DNA of 34,988 nucleotides from Neobacillus citreus (GTDB lineage: Bacteria > Bacillota > Bacilli > Bacillales > Cytobacillaceae). The stretch spans positions 1 through 34,988 of the forward strand of contig NZ_JAGYPE020000043.1 in NCBI RefSeq assembly GCF_018343545.2, read 5' to 3'. Numbering within the stretch: position 1 is the stretch's first letter; the number at the start of each line of letters is the position of its first letter. The notes under the pieces are model-generated. The model worked only from the letters and a program-made list of their open reading frames with translations. It did no database searches and had not been told where the DNA came from. Positions 9,060 through 16,106 of this stretch are shown piece by piece. A program made the translations under genes and the position numbers.

Positions 9060-9091
9060 GTCTCTATAAAAATGGTTTATAAGGTGATTTC

Positions 9092-9826
9092 ATGTACAAT
9101 TTATTTAGTCAAATAAGTGCTACTTTAAGTCGGCCGTTTTTTGAAATGGCCAATAGTTTAGAATCATGGCCGATAATTTTTGCTTTAATTCTTGGATTAG
9201 TAGGAGCTCTTGCCCCCTGCCAGCTGACAGGGAATATTAGTGCGATCACCCTTTACGGCAATCGTTCGATTCAACAGAAAATCGCCTGGAAGGATGTTTT
9301 CTTTTTTACTCTGGGTAAAATAATCGCTTTTTCTCTATTAGGTGTATTGGTCTGGCTGCTGGGAAAAGAAATTGAACAAAACCTGACGTTTGTTTTTCCA
9401 TGGCTGCGCAAGCTTATGGGTCCTTTATTAATCTTTGTAGGGTTATTTATGGTGGGGTTCATAAAATTTAAAGGAACAATCAATCTTTTTAAAGTGAAAA
9501 ATGAGTACAAATATGAAAATCCTTTCGGTTCCTTTATGCTCGGGTTTAGTTTTTCTCTAGCCTTCTGTCCGACCATGTTTATCCTGTTTTTTGTTACTTT
9601 AATGCCTGTCGTGTTGGCTAGTCCATATGGATTTATTCTTCCTTCAGTATTTGCCCTTGGGACAGCCATTCCGTTATGGATTATCATTTTAATCATTTGG
9701 TACCTTGGCGGAAGCGGTGTAATCATGAAAAAAGGGAGAAAGTTCGGGGCATTCATTCAAAAGGCTGCTGGCATCATTTTGCTGCTGCTAGGAATTTTTG
9801 ATACATTAACTTATTGGTCCTTATAA
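9092..9826 (+). CDS. CcdA/DsbD-like thiol-redox membrane protein
   Basis: A 244-residue protein with about six hydrophobic helices. Two helices carry single cysteines next to prolines, APC43QLTGN and AFC159PTMF. This is the arrangement by which CcdA and the DsbD transmembrane domain pass reducing equivalents from cytoplasmic thioredoxin to proteins outside the membrane. It is related to the family often labelled sulfite exporter TauE/SafE or COG2836, so that automatic label may be met. An AAGGTGA ribosome binding site precedes ATG 9092. It leads a two-gene unit with the methyltransferase and has copy 1 of the shared promoter element. I infer that it keeps extracytoplasmic metal- or redox-active partners reduced. 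Confidence 0.8.
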   Translation: MYNLFSQISATLSRPFFEMANSLESWPIIFALILGLVGALAPCQLTGNISAITLYGNRSIQQKIAWKDVFFFTLGKIIAFSLLGVLVWLLGKEIEQNLTFVFPWLRKLMGPLLIFVGLFMVGFIKFKGTINLFKVKNEYKYENPFGSFMLGFSFSLAFCPTMFILFFVTLMPVVLASPYGFILPSVFALGTAIPLWIIILIIWYLGGSGVIMKKGRKFGAFIQKAAGIILLLLGIFDTLTYWSL

Positions 9827-9879
9827 AAGTTGAAAAACTAGGAATACCTTCTTTGTTTTTTCAAATTGGGGTGATTTAC

Positions 9880-10497
9880 TTGCGGAAGAGTGTTAATGAA
9901 ATAATAAAAAATCGGTATAACAGAGTGTCACGAATTTATGACATGATGGATCGAATGATTAAAGAGCAATGGAGACAGGACCTTCTTTCAGCCGTCTCTG
10001 GGGATGTTATTGAAGTTGGTGTAGGGACAGGAGGGAATCTGGTTTATTATCCTAATTCTATCAACTCTCTTACTGGTATAGATTTCAGTCAAGGAATGTT
10101 GAAGTTTGCAAAAGAAAAATCATTAAAAATGAAGTTTCATTTTCCAGTAGAATTAGTAGAAGGAGATATCCAGGACCTCCCTTTTCCTGATAACACGTTT
10201 GATGCAATCGTTGCAACATGTGTTTTTTGTTCAGTACCGGATCCGGTTAAAGGCTTGCAAGAACTAAAAAGAGTTTGCAAACCAGATGGCCGTATCTATA
10301 TGATTGAACATATGAAAAGCGACAATAAATGGGCGGGACTTGTCATGGATTTATTAAATCCTTTAACTGTAAGGCTTTGGGGGGCAAATATTAACCGTGA
10401 GACGATAAAAAATATTAAGTTGGCAAGTCTTAATATAGAGACGAATGAATCATTAATGGGGTCAATTGTCCGAAAATTGGTTTTAACAGCAAAATGA
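9880..10497 (+). CDS. Class I SAM-dependent methyltransferase
   Basis: A 205-residue cytoplasmic methyltransferase of the UbiE/Methyltransf_11 type. Motif I is VIEVGVGTGGNLVYYP (SAM-binding glycines), motif II the acidic LTGIDFS, and motif III the VEGDIQDLPFPDNTFDAIVATCVFCSV region, followed by LKRVCKPDGRIYMIEH. The N-terminus NRVSRIYDMMDRMI resembles quinone- and lipid-modifying relatives. The start is taken as TTG 9880, which has a GGGGTGA ribosome binding site at proper distance; a longer frame from 9814 would overlap the previous gene and lacks one. It lies 53 bases after the CcdA-like gene, apparently cotranscribed. The substrate is unknown. Confidence 0.88.
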   Translation: MRKSVNEIIKNRYNRVSRIYDMMDRMIKEQWRQDLLSAVSGDVIEVGVGTGGNLVYYPNSINSLTGIDFSQGMLKFAKEKSLKMKFHFPVELVEGDIQDLPFPDNTFDAIVATCVFCSVPDPVKGLQELKRVCKPDGRIYMIEHMKSDNKWAGLVMDLLNPLTVRLWGANINRETIKNIKLASLNIETNESLMGSIVRKLVLTAK

Positions 10498-10525
10498 CGT
10501 GTGGGTAAATTCACACGTCATTTTT
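10491..10525. terminator. Bidirectional terminator after the methyltransferase gene
   Basis: A 13-base-pair stem (AAAATGACGTGTG and its complement) around an eight-base loop is followed by T on the plus strand and by T on the minus strand. It overlaps the methyltransferase stop codon and also serves the convergent lipoprotein gene. Confidence 0.85.
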
Positions 10526-10544
10526 ATATTGCTTGAACGCTGTT

Positions 10545-11606
10545 TTAGGGAGTAATACTTATTCCATTTGGGGTTTTGCCGACTTGTATTGTTTTGACCA
10601 ATCTATTTTGGGCATTGTCAATGATACTTACAGTATCTTCGAACATATTTGTTACATACGTAAATTTATTATCTGGACTGGTTACGACTCCATGTGAACC
10701 TTTTCCTGTTTCAATAGTTGCAACCGCTTGTTTTGTTTGTAAATCGACCTTTGTAAGTGTATGAGAAGGGGTGTCTTCTGTTCCTTGGTTGGCAACATAA
10801 GCAAATTGATTGTCTTGTTGAATGTAAACCTGTGCCGGTCCATTGCCGACGTTGACTTTATCTACATTTCCTGAAGCTAAATCGACAATTGCAAGGGCAT
10901 TTTCTTTATTCAACGTAACCACTAATGTTTTGTTATCACTTGTTATTCCAGTTGTAACCGGAGTTGTGCCAACCTTTATTTTTTTCTCCTCTTTCATGCT
11001 TTCAAGATTTAAGACGCTAACTGAGTTTTCTCCCATATTTGCCACATAGGCATATTGGCTATCCTGAGCTATTCTAAATCCATGTGGGCCTTTACCGGTC
11101 GGAATTGTTTGAACAACTTCATATTTTTTCGCATCAATAACCGAGACATTGTTATCTTCATTATTTGTCACTAAGGCGTACTTTCCGTTTTCAGTAAAAA
11201 CTATATGGGCAGGGTGGTTTCCCACAGCCACTTCCTTAATAATCTTGTCATTTTTGGGATCAATGAATATTGCTTTTCCTTTCATATCCATGGATTCATT
11301 ATGTCCATGTGCCATTTTTGGAACAACTGTAGCTGCCACTACTTTGCCATCTGGTGAAACCTGGATGTTGTGAACAGCTCCCTCAACTTTAATAGTCGAG
11401 ACGACATTTTGGTCTTTAACACTGATTTTTGAAATACTTCCACCCTCATTTGCGGTAAATAAAAATTGACTTACTTGAGTCGAAGCTGGATTTTCAGTCT
11501 TCTTATTTGTGTTTTGGTTTCCGTTATCAGAAGCCTTCCCGCAGCCGGTTAGAACTAAAGACAGCATTAAAATGCTAGTAAAGAATAAAGCTAATAATCT
11601 CTTCAT
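10545..11606 (-). CDS. Beta-propeller (YVTN/YNCE-like) surface lipoprotein
   Basis: A 353-residue lipoprotein. The signal peptide ends in the lipobox LVLTGC, with C22 as the lipidated residue, then a polar Asn/Lys linker to about 45. The rest consists of repeated blades of about 42 residues with the pattern hxxSPDGKxxYVTNxxxNxVSVID (for example KYALVTNNEDNNVSVID and KFTYVTNMFEDTVSIID), typical of seven-bladed YVTN propellers. Blade one to two contains a His/Met patch at about 100-108 (HGHNESMDM) that recalls the metal-binding runs in the neighbouring proteins. It acts on the outer face of the membrane; ligand unknown. It is a single gene with an Fnr/Crp-like palindrome upstream. Confidence 0.85.
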   Translation of the reverse strand: MKRLLALFFTSILMLSLVLTGCGKASDNGNQNTNKKTENPASTQVSQFLFTANEGGSISKISVKDQNVVSTIKVEGAVHNIQVSPDGKVVAATVVPKMAHGHNESMDMKGKAIFIDPKNDKIIKEVAVGNHPAHIVFTENGKYALVTNNEDNNVSVIDAKKYEVVQTIPTGKGPHGFRIAQDSQYAYVANMGENSVSVLNLESMKEEKKIKVGTTPVTTGITSDNKTLVVTLNKENALAIVDLASGNVDKVNVGNGPAQVYIQQDNQFAYVANQGTEDTPSHTLTKVDLQTKQAVATIETGKGSHGVVTSPDNKFTYVTNMFEDTVSIIDNAQNRLVKTIQVGKTPNGISITP

Positions 11607-11663
11607 TTACTATTTCTCCTTTCGTTTTCACTGTCATGATAGTTCTTTGAAATAGCTTAATGT

Positions 11664-11679
11664 AGTGATGTTTATCACA
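11664..11679 (-). promoter_or_regulatory. Fnr/Crp-like palindrome before the beta-propeller gene
   Basis: On the minus strand the sequence TGTGATAAACATCACT matches the Bacillus Fnr consensus TGTGA-N6-TCACT. A -10-like TATCAT follows at the distance expected if the site is centred near -41 to -43, the class II activation position. Fnr control in low oxygen is therefore plausible. Confidence 0.5.
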
Positions 11680-11720
11680 ACAGAAAAACATTGCAAGTTT
11701 TGTTTAAACTTTTGTGAAAA

Positions 11721-11752
11721 TCCATAATTTCTGCAAAATTTATCGTTAAAAT
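11721..11752 (+). promoter_or_regulatory. Shared promoter element, copy 2 (orphan, no gene downstream)
   Basis: TCCATA, two bases, TTCTGCA and, after 11 bases, a -10-like TAAAAT (11747-11752). It points rightwards. A transcript beginning near 11759 meets the hairpin at 11790-11824 after about 65 nucleotides with no ORF, so it could make a small RNA, or be a distant site for the leftward lipoprotein gene. Confidence 0.5.
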
Positions 11753-11789
11753 AAATGATTTTAAAGTTATTGGTTGGCTTTCAAAAATA

Positions 11790-11824
11790 AAAAGACAGGT
11801 TAACAAAATGTTCACCTGTCTTTT
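11790..11824. terminator. Terminator of the amino-acid ABC operon
   Basis: An 11-base-pair perfect stem AAAAGACAGGT / ACCTGTCTTTT with a 13-base loop. It lies just after the stop of the leftward ATPase gene and is followed by T-rich DNA on the minus strand. It could equally stop a rightward transcript from the orphan element. Confidence 0.85.
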
Positions 11825-11842
11825 ACATGAAACTATACCTGA

Positions 11843-12589
11843 TTATTTTAAACTGCGGTTCAAGAAAGCCTTCGTCCTTTCATGCTGCGGGTTTTCGAAG
11901 AGCTCAGTTGGATGGCCGGATTCTACAATCTCCCCGTTATCCATAAAAATAACACGGTTGGCTACCTCTTTTGCAAAACCCATTTCATGGGTCACGACAA
12001 TCATTGTCATGTGTTCTTTAGCCAAATCTTTCATTACTTGTAGAACCTCGCCTGTTAACTCTGGATCCAAGGCGGATGTTGGTTCATCAAACAGCAAGAT
12101 ATCAGGATTCATCATCAGCGCCCGGGCGATGGCTACCCGCTGTTTTTGGCCCCCCGATAAGTTGGATGGGTAGGCATTGGCATGACTAGAGAGTCCAATT
12201 TTTTCAAGAATTTCTTTGCTTTGCCGTTGAATGGCTGCTAATGGTTGCTTTTTAACCAATTTAGGCGCAAGTTCCAGATTTTCCTTAACCGTTAAGTGTG
12301 GAAAAAGGTTAAAGTGCTGGAAGACCATGCCCATCTTGGCGGTAATATTCCTGATCTCGGCTGGTCTAGAATAGACGCCATCCTTCACCAAATAATCTTC
12401 GGAAACACGGATGCCTCCGCCGTCAATTGTTTCGAGGTATACAAGGCTGCGAAGCATCGTACTTTTTCCAGAACCAGAGGGGCCGATGACTGCAACCACA
12501 TCATTTTTATTCACATCAAAGGTAATTTGATTTAAAACATCTAAATGGCCGTACGATTTTTTTAAATTCTTTACTTCGATGATTGCCAT
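11843..12589 (-). CDS. Polar amino-acid ABC transporter, ATP-binding protein
   Basis: A 248-residue ATPase of the GlnQ/HisP class that powers uptake of a polar amino acid. Motifs are Walker [10 protein letters not shown] (about 36-44), the Q-loop in [10 protein letters not shown], the signature [15 protein letters not shown], Walker [15 protein letters not shown] and the switch His in VVTHEMGFA. It is the last gene of a three-gene operon (binding protein, permease, ATPase), 17 bases after the permease. The substrate cannot be told from sequence; no riboswitch is visible upstream of the operon. Confidence 0.94.
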   Translation of the reverse strand: MAIIEVKNLKKSYGHLDVLNQITFDVNKNDVVAVIGPSGSGKSTMLRSLVYLETIDGGGIRVSEDYLVKDGVYSRPAEIRNITAKMGMVFQHFNLFPHLTVKENLELAPKLVKKQPLAAIQRQSKEILEKIGLSSHANAYPSNLSGGQKQRVAIARALMMNPDILLFDEPTSALDPELTGEVLQVMKDLAKEHMTMIVVTHEMGFAKEVANRVIFMDNGEIVESGHPTELFENPQHERTKAFLNRSLK

Positions 12590-12606
12590 AGTTCACCGCT
12601 CCTTTC

Positions 12607-13266
12607 CTATGCAAAATTGAACCGTTTTTCAATCCATTTAAAGAACATGGTTAAGATTAACGTCATGATTAAATAAATAATACCGGCAACAAGAAAAGGC
12701 ACAATAGTAAAATCGCGGTTTACCGCAGTTTCGGCAAAGTGAAGCAATTCTGGTACAGCAACGGCATAGAGCAGCGCGGTATCTTTAACCAAGGTCACTG
12801 ATTCGTTCGCTACGGCCGGAAGAGCAATGCGGAACATTTGCGGTAAAATAACACGTGTCATCGTTTGAAACTTATTTAAGCCAAGCACCTGTGCCGCTTC
12901 ATATTGTCCTTTATCAATAGCCAGAAGCCCGCCGCGGAAGATCTCGGCAAAATAGGCGGCATAGTTAAGGATAAACCCTAAACAAGCAGCAACGAAGCGG
13001 TCCAATACCAAATATTCACCGATAACCGGAATCATCGGCAGACCGAAACAAATAAATAATAGCTGCAGCAAAAGCGGCGTGCCGCGCATCACATAAATAT
13101 AGGTTTGGGCAAGCCAGGATAGCGACTTAAAGCGGCTTCTGACAGCCAGTGTCAATAAAAAGCCAAGCGGAATAGATACGACAATGGCAATTAAAAACAA
13201 CAGGATGGTCATCTGGGCCCCTTCGAGCATCGGACCAAGAATGGAGACGATATAATCAAAAGACAT
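12607..13266 (-). CDS. Polar amino-acid ABC transporter, permease
   Basis: A 219-residue inner-membrane permease of the HisM/GlnP class with about five helices. The ATPase-coupling EAA loop is recognisable as YEAAQVLGLNKFQTMTRVILPQ, preceded by AYFAEIFRGGLLAIDKGQ. The motif YVMRGTPLLLQLLF is the standard conserved block of amino-acid permeases. It lies between the binding-protein and ATPase genes. The gap of about 70 bases before it contains an attenuator-like hairpin that probably lowers its expression relative to the binding protein. Confidence 0.94.
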   Translation of the reverse strand: MSFDYIVSILGPMLEGAQMTILLFLIAIVVSIPLGFLLTLAVRSRFKSLSWLAQTYIYVMRGTPLLLQLLFICFGLPMIPVIGEYLVLDRFVAACLGFILNYAAYFAEIFRGGLLAIDKGQYEAAQVLGLNKFQTMTRVILPQMFRIALPAVANESVTLVKDTALLYAVAVPELLHFAETAVNRDFTIVPFLVAGIIYLIMTLILTMFFKWIEKRFNFA

Positions 13267-13279
13267 AGAAGGATTCCTC

Positions 13280-13315
13280 CAAAAACAAAACAGGGTTTCC
13301 CATGGAAATCCTGTT
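13280..13315 (-). terminator. Intercistronic attenuator between binding protein and permease
   Basis: On the minus strand a 12-base stem (AACAGGATTTCC pairing with GGAAACCCTGTT, one G-T pair) with a tiny CAT loop is followed by TTTGTTTTT. This looks like a partial terminator or stabilising stem that favours production of the binding protein over the membrane components. Confidence 0.65.
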
Positions 13316-13335
13316 CCGTATATTGTTCATTATTA

Positions 13336-14121
13336 TTATTTTAAAACTTTATCTTCGCCAAACCACTTTTCTGAAATTTTAGCGGCAGTGCCGTCTTCAT
13401 TCATAGCATCAAGCGCTTTTTGAAGTTTTTCAAGTAGCTTATCATTGCCTTTTTTCACGCCTACTCCATATTCCTCAGGAGCAAGGGATTCATCGAGAAT
13501 CTTAAAGGATTCTTTTTCTTTAGACATGTAGTACTTAATAACAACCTCATCAATAACAACGGCATCCAAACGGCCGCTCTTTAGGTCATTTAAAGCAAGG
13601 ACGTTGTCTTTAAATTCAGTTACAGTTTTGATTTTGTCTTTAATTGGATTAGCATCTAGAGCATCTGATGCAGATGAAAGAGATTGTAAGCCAACCACTT
13701 TGCCTTCTAAATCAGCAAGTTTGCTAATTTTTGAATCTGCCTTGGTAACTACGACCTGAGCATTTTTTAAGTATGGCTTTGTAAAAAGAACTTTCTTTTT
13801 ACGTTCATCAGTAATGGTGTAACCGTTCCAGATAAGGTCGATTCGTCCTGAACTTAATTCGGATTCTTTTGTTTTCCAATCGATAGGCTGGAACTTAACT
13901 TTTTGACCCATTTTTTCCGCCGCAGCTTTTGCGTAATCAATATCAAAACCAACGATTTCGTTCTTTTCATCACGGAATCCCATCGGAGCAAATTTATCAT
14001 CAATACCGATTACTAACGTGTCATCACCCTTATCAGCCTTTTCAGCAGAATTGGAAGAGCATCCCGTTACGATGGCGAATACTGTGGCTATTGCTAGAAT
14101 CATAGTTGCTATACGTTTCAT
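13336..14121 (-). CDS. Polar amino-acid ABC transporter, substrate-binding lipoprotein
   Basis: A 261-residue lipoprotein of solute-binding family 3. The signal peptide MKRIATMILAIATVFAIVTGC carries the lipobox, so the mature protein is anchored outside the membrane. The body has the family signatures FAPMGFRDEKNEIVGFDIDYAKAAAEKMG and DLIWNGYTITDERKKKVLFT. I chose ATG 14121, because the longer frame from GTG 14136 would begin within the AAAGGTGG ribosome binding site. First gene of its operon, with a SigA-like promoter at 14183-14212. The amino acid is not identified. Confidence 0.92.
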   Translation of the reverse strand: MKRIATMILAIATVFAIVTGCSSNSAEKADKGDDTLVIGIDDKFAPMGFRDEKNEIVGFDIDYAKAAAEKMGQKVKFQPIDWKTKESELSSGRIDLIWNGYTITDERKKKVLFTKPYLKNAQVVVTKADSKISKLADLEGKVVGLQSLSSASDALDANPIKDKIKTVTEFKDNVLALNDLKSGRLDAVVIDEVVIKYYMSKEKESFKILDESLAPEEYGVGVKKGNDKLLEKLQKALDAMNEDGTAAKISEKWFGEDKVLK

Positions 14122-14182
14122 TTTTATATAAACCACCTTTATATTTAATTTTAATTACTTTAATGCTTTATCACACTACCAT

Positions 14183-14212
14183 ATTATAATACTAAAATAT
14201 TATTTTATTCAA
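14183..14212 (-). promoter_or_regulatory. Putative SigA promoter of the amino-acid ABC operon
   Basis: On the minus strand TTGAAT (14207-14212) and a perfect TATAAT (14183-14188) are separated by 18 bases. The leader to the ATG is about 55 bases. An imperfect palindrome CCCAA-A-TTGGG lies some 40 bases upstream and may be an operator. Confidence 0.5.
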
Positions 14213-14306
14213 TAGCTCTTAAATAATAGTAAAATTGCGAATATTTAACGCCCAAATTGGGTAAATTTATTTATTTTACCATTTAACTATTATGGATATA
14301 TTAAAA

Positions 14307-14338
14307 TCCATATTTTCTGCACAATTTTATAGTAGTAT
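14307..14338 (+). promoter_or_regulatory. Shared promoter element, copy 3 (before ydhK)
   Basis: A full-consensus copy: TCCATA, two bases, TTCTGCA, 11 bases, then TAGTAT (14333-14338). The predicted start point is about 25 bases before the ATG of ydhK. It is preceded by an inverted repeat ATGGAT / ATCCAT. Confidence 0.62.
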
Positions 14339-14369
14339 GCGTTTGTAATTAAATTTAAAGGGGGAAGCC

Positions 14370-14942
14370 ATGAAAAATAAAAAATTGTTGATTCCTTTTA
14401 TTGCTTTAGCATTAATGTTGATTTTGTCTGCTTGTTCAAGCAATGGTAATCAAAAGGGTTCTGATGAGACGAAAGATTCGGGTCATAAAAGTATGGATAT
14501 GGATCATATGGAACATTCTAGTTCAGAAGAAGTTCCTAAAGGGTTAAAAGTAAAAGAGAATCCAACCTATAAGGTAGGAAGTAAGGCAATTATTCATACT
14601 GAACATATGGAGGGTATGGACGGTGCTGAAGCAACGATTGCAGGTGCGTATGATACGATAGCATATGCTGTTACCTATACCTCAACTCCTGATGGAGAGA
14701 AAGTAAAGAACCATAAATGGGTAGTTCAAGAGGAAATTAAAAATGCCGGCAGTGAACCGTTAAAACCTGGAATGGAAGTTACCATCGAAGCAGACCACAT
14801 GAAAGGGATGAAGGGGGCAACAGGCACAATCGATTCTGCAGAACAAACAACCGTATACATGGTTGATTACACACCAACTACAGGTGGAAAAAAAGTGACA
14901 AACCATAAATGGGTAACAGAAAGTGAACTTTCATCTAAATAG
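14370..14942 (+). CDS. ydhK: YdhK-type lipoprotein with two DUF1541 domains
   Basis: A 190-residue surface lipoprotein with lipobox LSAC (C22). After it comes a short linker rich in His, Met and Asp (residues 39-49, HKSMDMDHMEH), the kind of run that binds copper or silver. Two DUF1541 domains follow at about 67-122 and 131-186. Each has the conserved HMEGM or HMKGM segment, a VxY-TYTST/DYTPT strand and NHKWV. DUF1541 proteins include, as I recall, the staphylococcal copper-binding lipoprotein CopL, so a copper-sequestering role is likely but inferred. ATG 14370 has an AAAGGGGG ribosome binding site. It is monocistronic, with copy 3 of the shared promoter element. Confidence 0.9.
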   Translation: MKNKKLLIPFIALALMLILSACSSNGNQKGSDETKDSGHKSMDMDHMEHSSSEEVPKGLKVKENPTYKVGSKAIIHTEHMEGMDGAEATIAGAYDTIAYAVTYTSTPDGEKVKNHKWVVQEEIKNAGSEPLKPGMEVTIEADHMKGMKGATGTIDSAEQTTVYMVDYTPTTGGKKVTNHKWVTESELSSK

Positions 14943-14963
14943 CCGTTCACTTATTGAAGATAT

Positions 14964-14992
14964 AAAAGGCTTGGCAGTAATGCCAAGCCTTT
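14964..14992. terminator. Terminator between ydhK and the convergent small genes
   Basis: A 12-base-pair perfect stem AAAGGCTTGGCA / TGCCAAGCCTTT with a GTAA loop. The U-tract is better on the minus strand (TTTTATA) but it can serve both convergent units. Confidence 0.8.
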
Positions 14993-15000
14993 CAAACAAT

Positions 15001-15141
15001 TTAGTTCATTTTTTGATTTCGTAATGCTAATTTAACTGCAAAATAAACGACTCCGCCTATAACAGCCAGACCTATCAGCCACATCAGGATACACATTACC
15101 ACTCCCATGGTCCCGCCCATCATTCCATAAGAGCCCATCAT
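15001..15141 (-). CDS. 46-residue Met-rich single-helix membrane protein
   Basis: This small gene was found by reading the minus strand. ATG 15141 has a good GAGGTGA ribosome binding site at six bases. The product begins MMGSYGMMGGTMGVVMCILMW, continues as one hydrophobic helix (about 14-36), and ends in a short basic tail. Eight of the first 20 residues are Met and there is one Cys, which suggests binding of a soft metal such as Cu(I) at the outer face. It lies 17 bases after the next small gene and is surely cotranscribed with it. I do not recognise a family; the short Gly/Met N-terminus plus one helix resembles small proteins seen beside copper genes. Confidence 0.72.
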   Translation of the reverse strand: MMGSYGMMGGTMGVVMCILMWLIGLAVIGGVVYFAVKLALRNQKMN

Positions 15142-15158
15142 GTCAAATCACCTCATCG

Positions 15159-15410
15159 TTAAAATTGGTTCATCATATTTTCACTTTTGGTTTCCGATGT
15201 TCCTCCCATCATTCCCCCGTTTTCATGGCAGGCTTTGTACATATCCTCTAACTCTTGTTTAGAGGAATCCGGGTGCATTTTTTGCATGAAAGGAAGCATC
15301 TTATCAAAGCTTAGGCCATCTCCAGTGTTATTATTTCCAGCAGCAAATACCGCTGTGCCTGCTCCTAATATTAATGCGGCAGAAAACAATCCAAACGCTA
15401 ACTTTTTCAC
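15159..15410 (-). CDS. Small secreted Met-rich protein
   Basis: An 83-residue protein with a clean signal peptide (MKKLAFGLFSAALILGAGTAVFA, probable cleavage after AFA) and a mature part of about 60 residues. That part contains FDKMLPFMQKMHPDSSKQELEDMYKACHENGGMMGG. The helix with spaced Met and His and the single Cys before a Met-Met motif suggest metal binding. Bacillus homologues with this MLPFMQKMHP pattern are often misnamed FAD/FMN-containing dehydrogenase; no flavin site is present. I chose the GTG at 15410, nine bases after AAGGGAG, over the ATG at 15419 that abuts it. First gene of a two-gene unit with the 46-residue membrane protein, and preceded by copy 4 of the shared element. Confidence 0.8.
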   Translation of the reverse strand: MKKLAFGLFSAALILGAGTAVFAAGNNNTGDGLSFDKMLPFMQKMHPDSSKQELEDMYKACHENGGMMGGTSETKSENMMNQF

Positions 15411-15442
15411 TTTCAGCATCTCCCTTCTTTTATTACACCTTC

Positions 15443-15474
15443 ATCATATAGCAAAAGTATGCAGAAAAAATGGA
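15443..15474 (-). promoter_or_regulatory. Shared promoter element, copy 4 (before the small secreted protein)
   Basis: On the minus strand TCCATT, two bases, TTCTGCA, 11 bases and a -10-like TATGAT (15443-15448). The start point would be near 15436, about 25 bases before the GTG start. Confidence 0.6.
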
Positions 15475-15573
15475 TATCTCGTGTCGATGTTATGAAGATT
15501 ATTGGTGAAGTTTTTACAAAAAATTGAACAGTTCCAAATGATTCAGATGATGCCATATTATCTCCACTAAAAA

Positions 15574-15605
15574 TGCATAGAAACTGCAAATTTCCCCATT
15601 AAATT
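15574..15605 (+). promoter_or_regulatory. Shared promoter element, copy 5 (before the His/Met-rich and polyferredoxin genes)
   Basis: The weakest copy: TGCATA, two bases, AACTGCA, 11 bases, then TAAATT (15600-15605). The spacing is identical to that of the other copies. The leader to the TTG start at 15667 is about 55 bases. Confidence 0.42.
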
Positions 15606-15666
15606 ATAGCTATAAACCAAGCAAACAAATATTTTATCTATGTTTACCTTATTGGAGGTGGAGAAT

Positions 15667-16104
15667 TTGAAAAAGTTATTTTTATCAATTTTTGCTTTGG
15701 CATTTATTTTCGCTTTTGATATTAGGGCATTGGCGAATGAAGGCCATTCCCATGATCAAAGCATTAAACAAGCGGCCGAGAAATTTAAGAATGGAAGCAG
15801 TGCCGATAGTTCATCCGGTCATTCTGAGATGGAAAACCATGATGATGGCGCCAGCAAAGGCAAAGAAAACAGTCACACTGAAGCGGGCATGCACGATGAT
15901 ATGGATATGGAAGGGATACAGAGTGATATGAATATGGAAGGGAGCCATACAGAAAGCGGACATGAGGAAGGAAGCGGAGACCATCACGGGCCGGTAGTAG
16001 AAATACCGCCAAACTACAAAGTGCTGGGAACCTACGGAGCAGTCAATCTATCTTTTATCTTTATCGGCATTTGGAATAAATGGTTTAGAAGGAAGGGGAT
16101 TTAA
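15667..16104 (+). CDS. Secreted/anchored His-Met-Asp-rich protein
   Basis: A 145-residue protein with an N-terminal signal sequence (MKKLFLSIFALAFIFAFDIRALA) and a long, apparently unstructured middle full of His, Met, Asp and Glu. This includes MHDDMDMEG and MNMEGSHTESGHEEGSGDHHG. A C-terminal membrane helix (about 121-137) ends in a basic stop-transfer tail, WNKWFRRKG. Such composition points to binding of copper or similar ions outside the membrane. The start is TTG 15667, eight bases after GGAGG; the longer frame from ATG 15640 would swallow the ribosome binding site. The polyferredoxin gene begins two bases after its stop, so the two are a tightly coupled pair. No named family recognised. 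Confidence 0.8.
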   Translation: MKKLFLSIFALAFIFAFDIRALANEGHSHDQSIKQAAEKFKNGSSADSSSGHSEMENHDDGASKGKENSHTEAGMHDDMDMEGIQSDMNMEGSHTESGHEEGSGDHHGPVVEIPPNYKVLGTYGAVNLSFIFIGIWNKWFRRKGI

Positions 16105-16106
16105 CT

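Noticed and set aside
9271..9756. Long minus-strand open frame inside the CcdA-like gene
   Set aside because: It is the shadow of the plus-strand gene, with no ribosome binding site and low-complexity composition; the plus frame has clear membrane helices and conserved cysteines.
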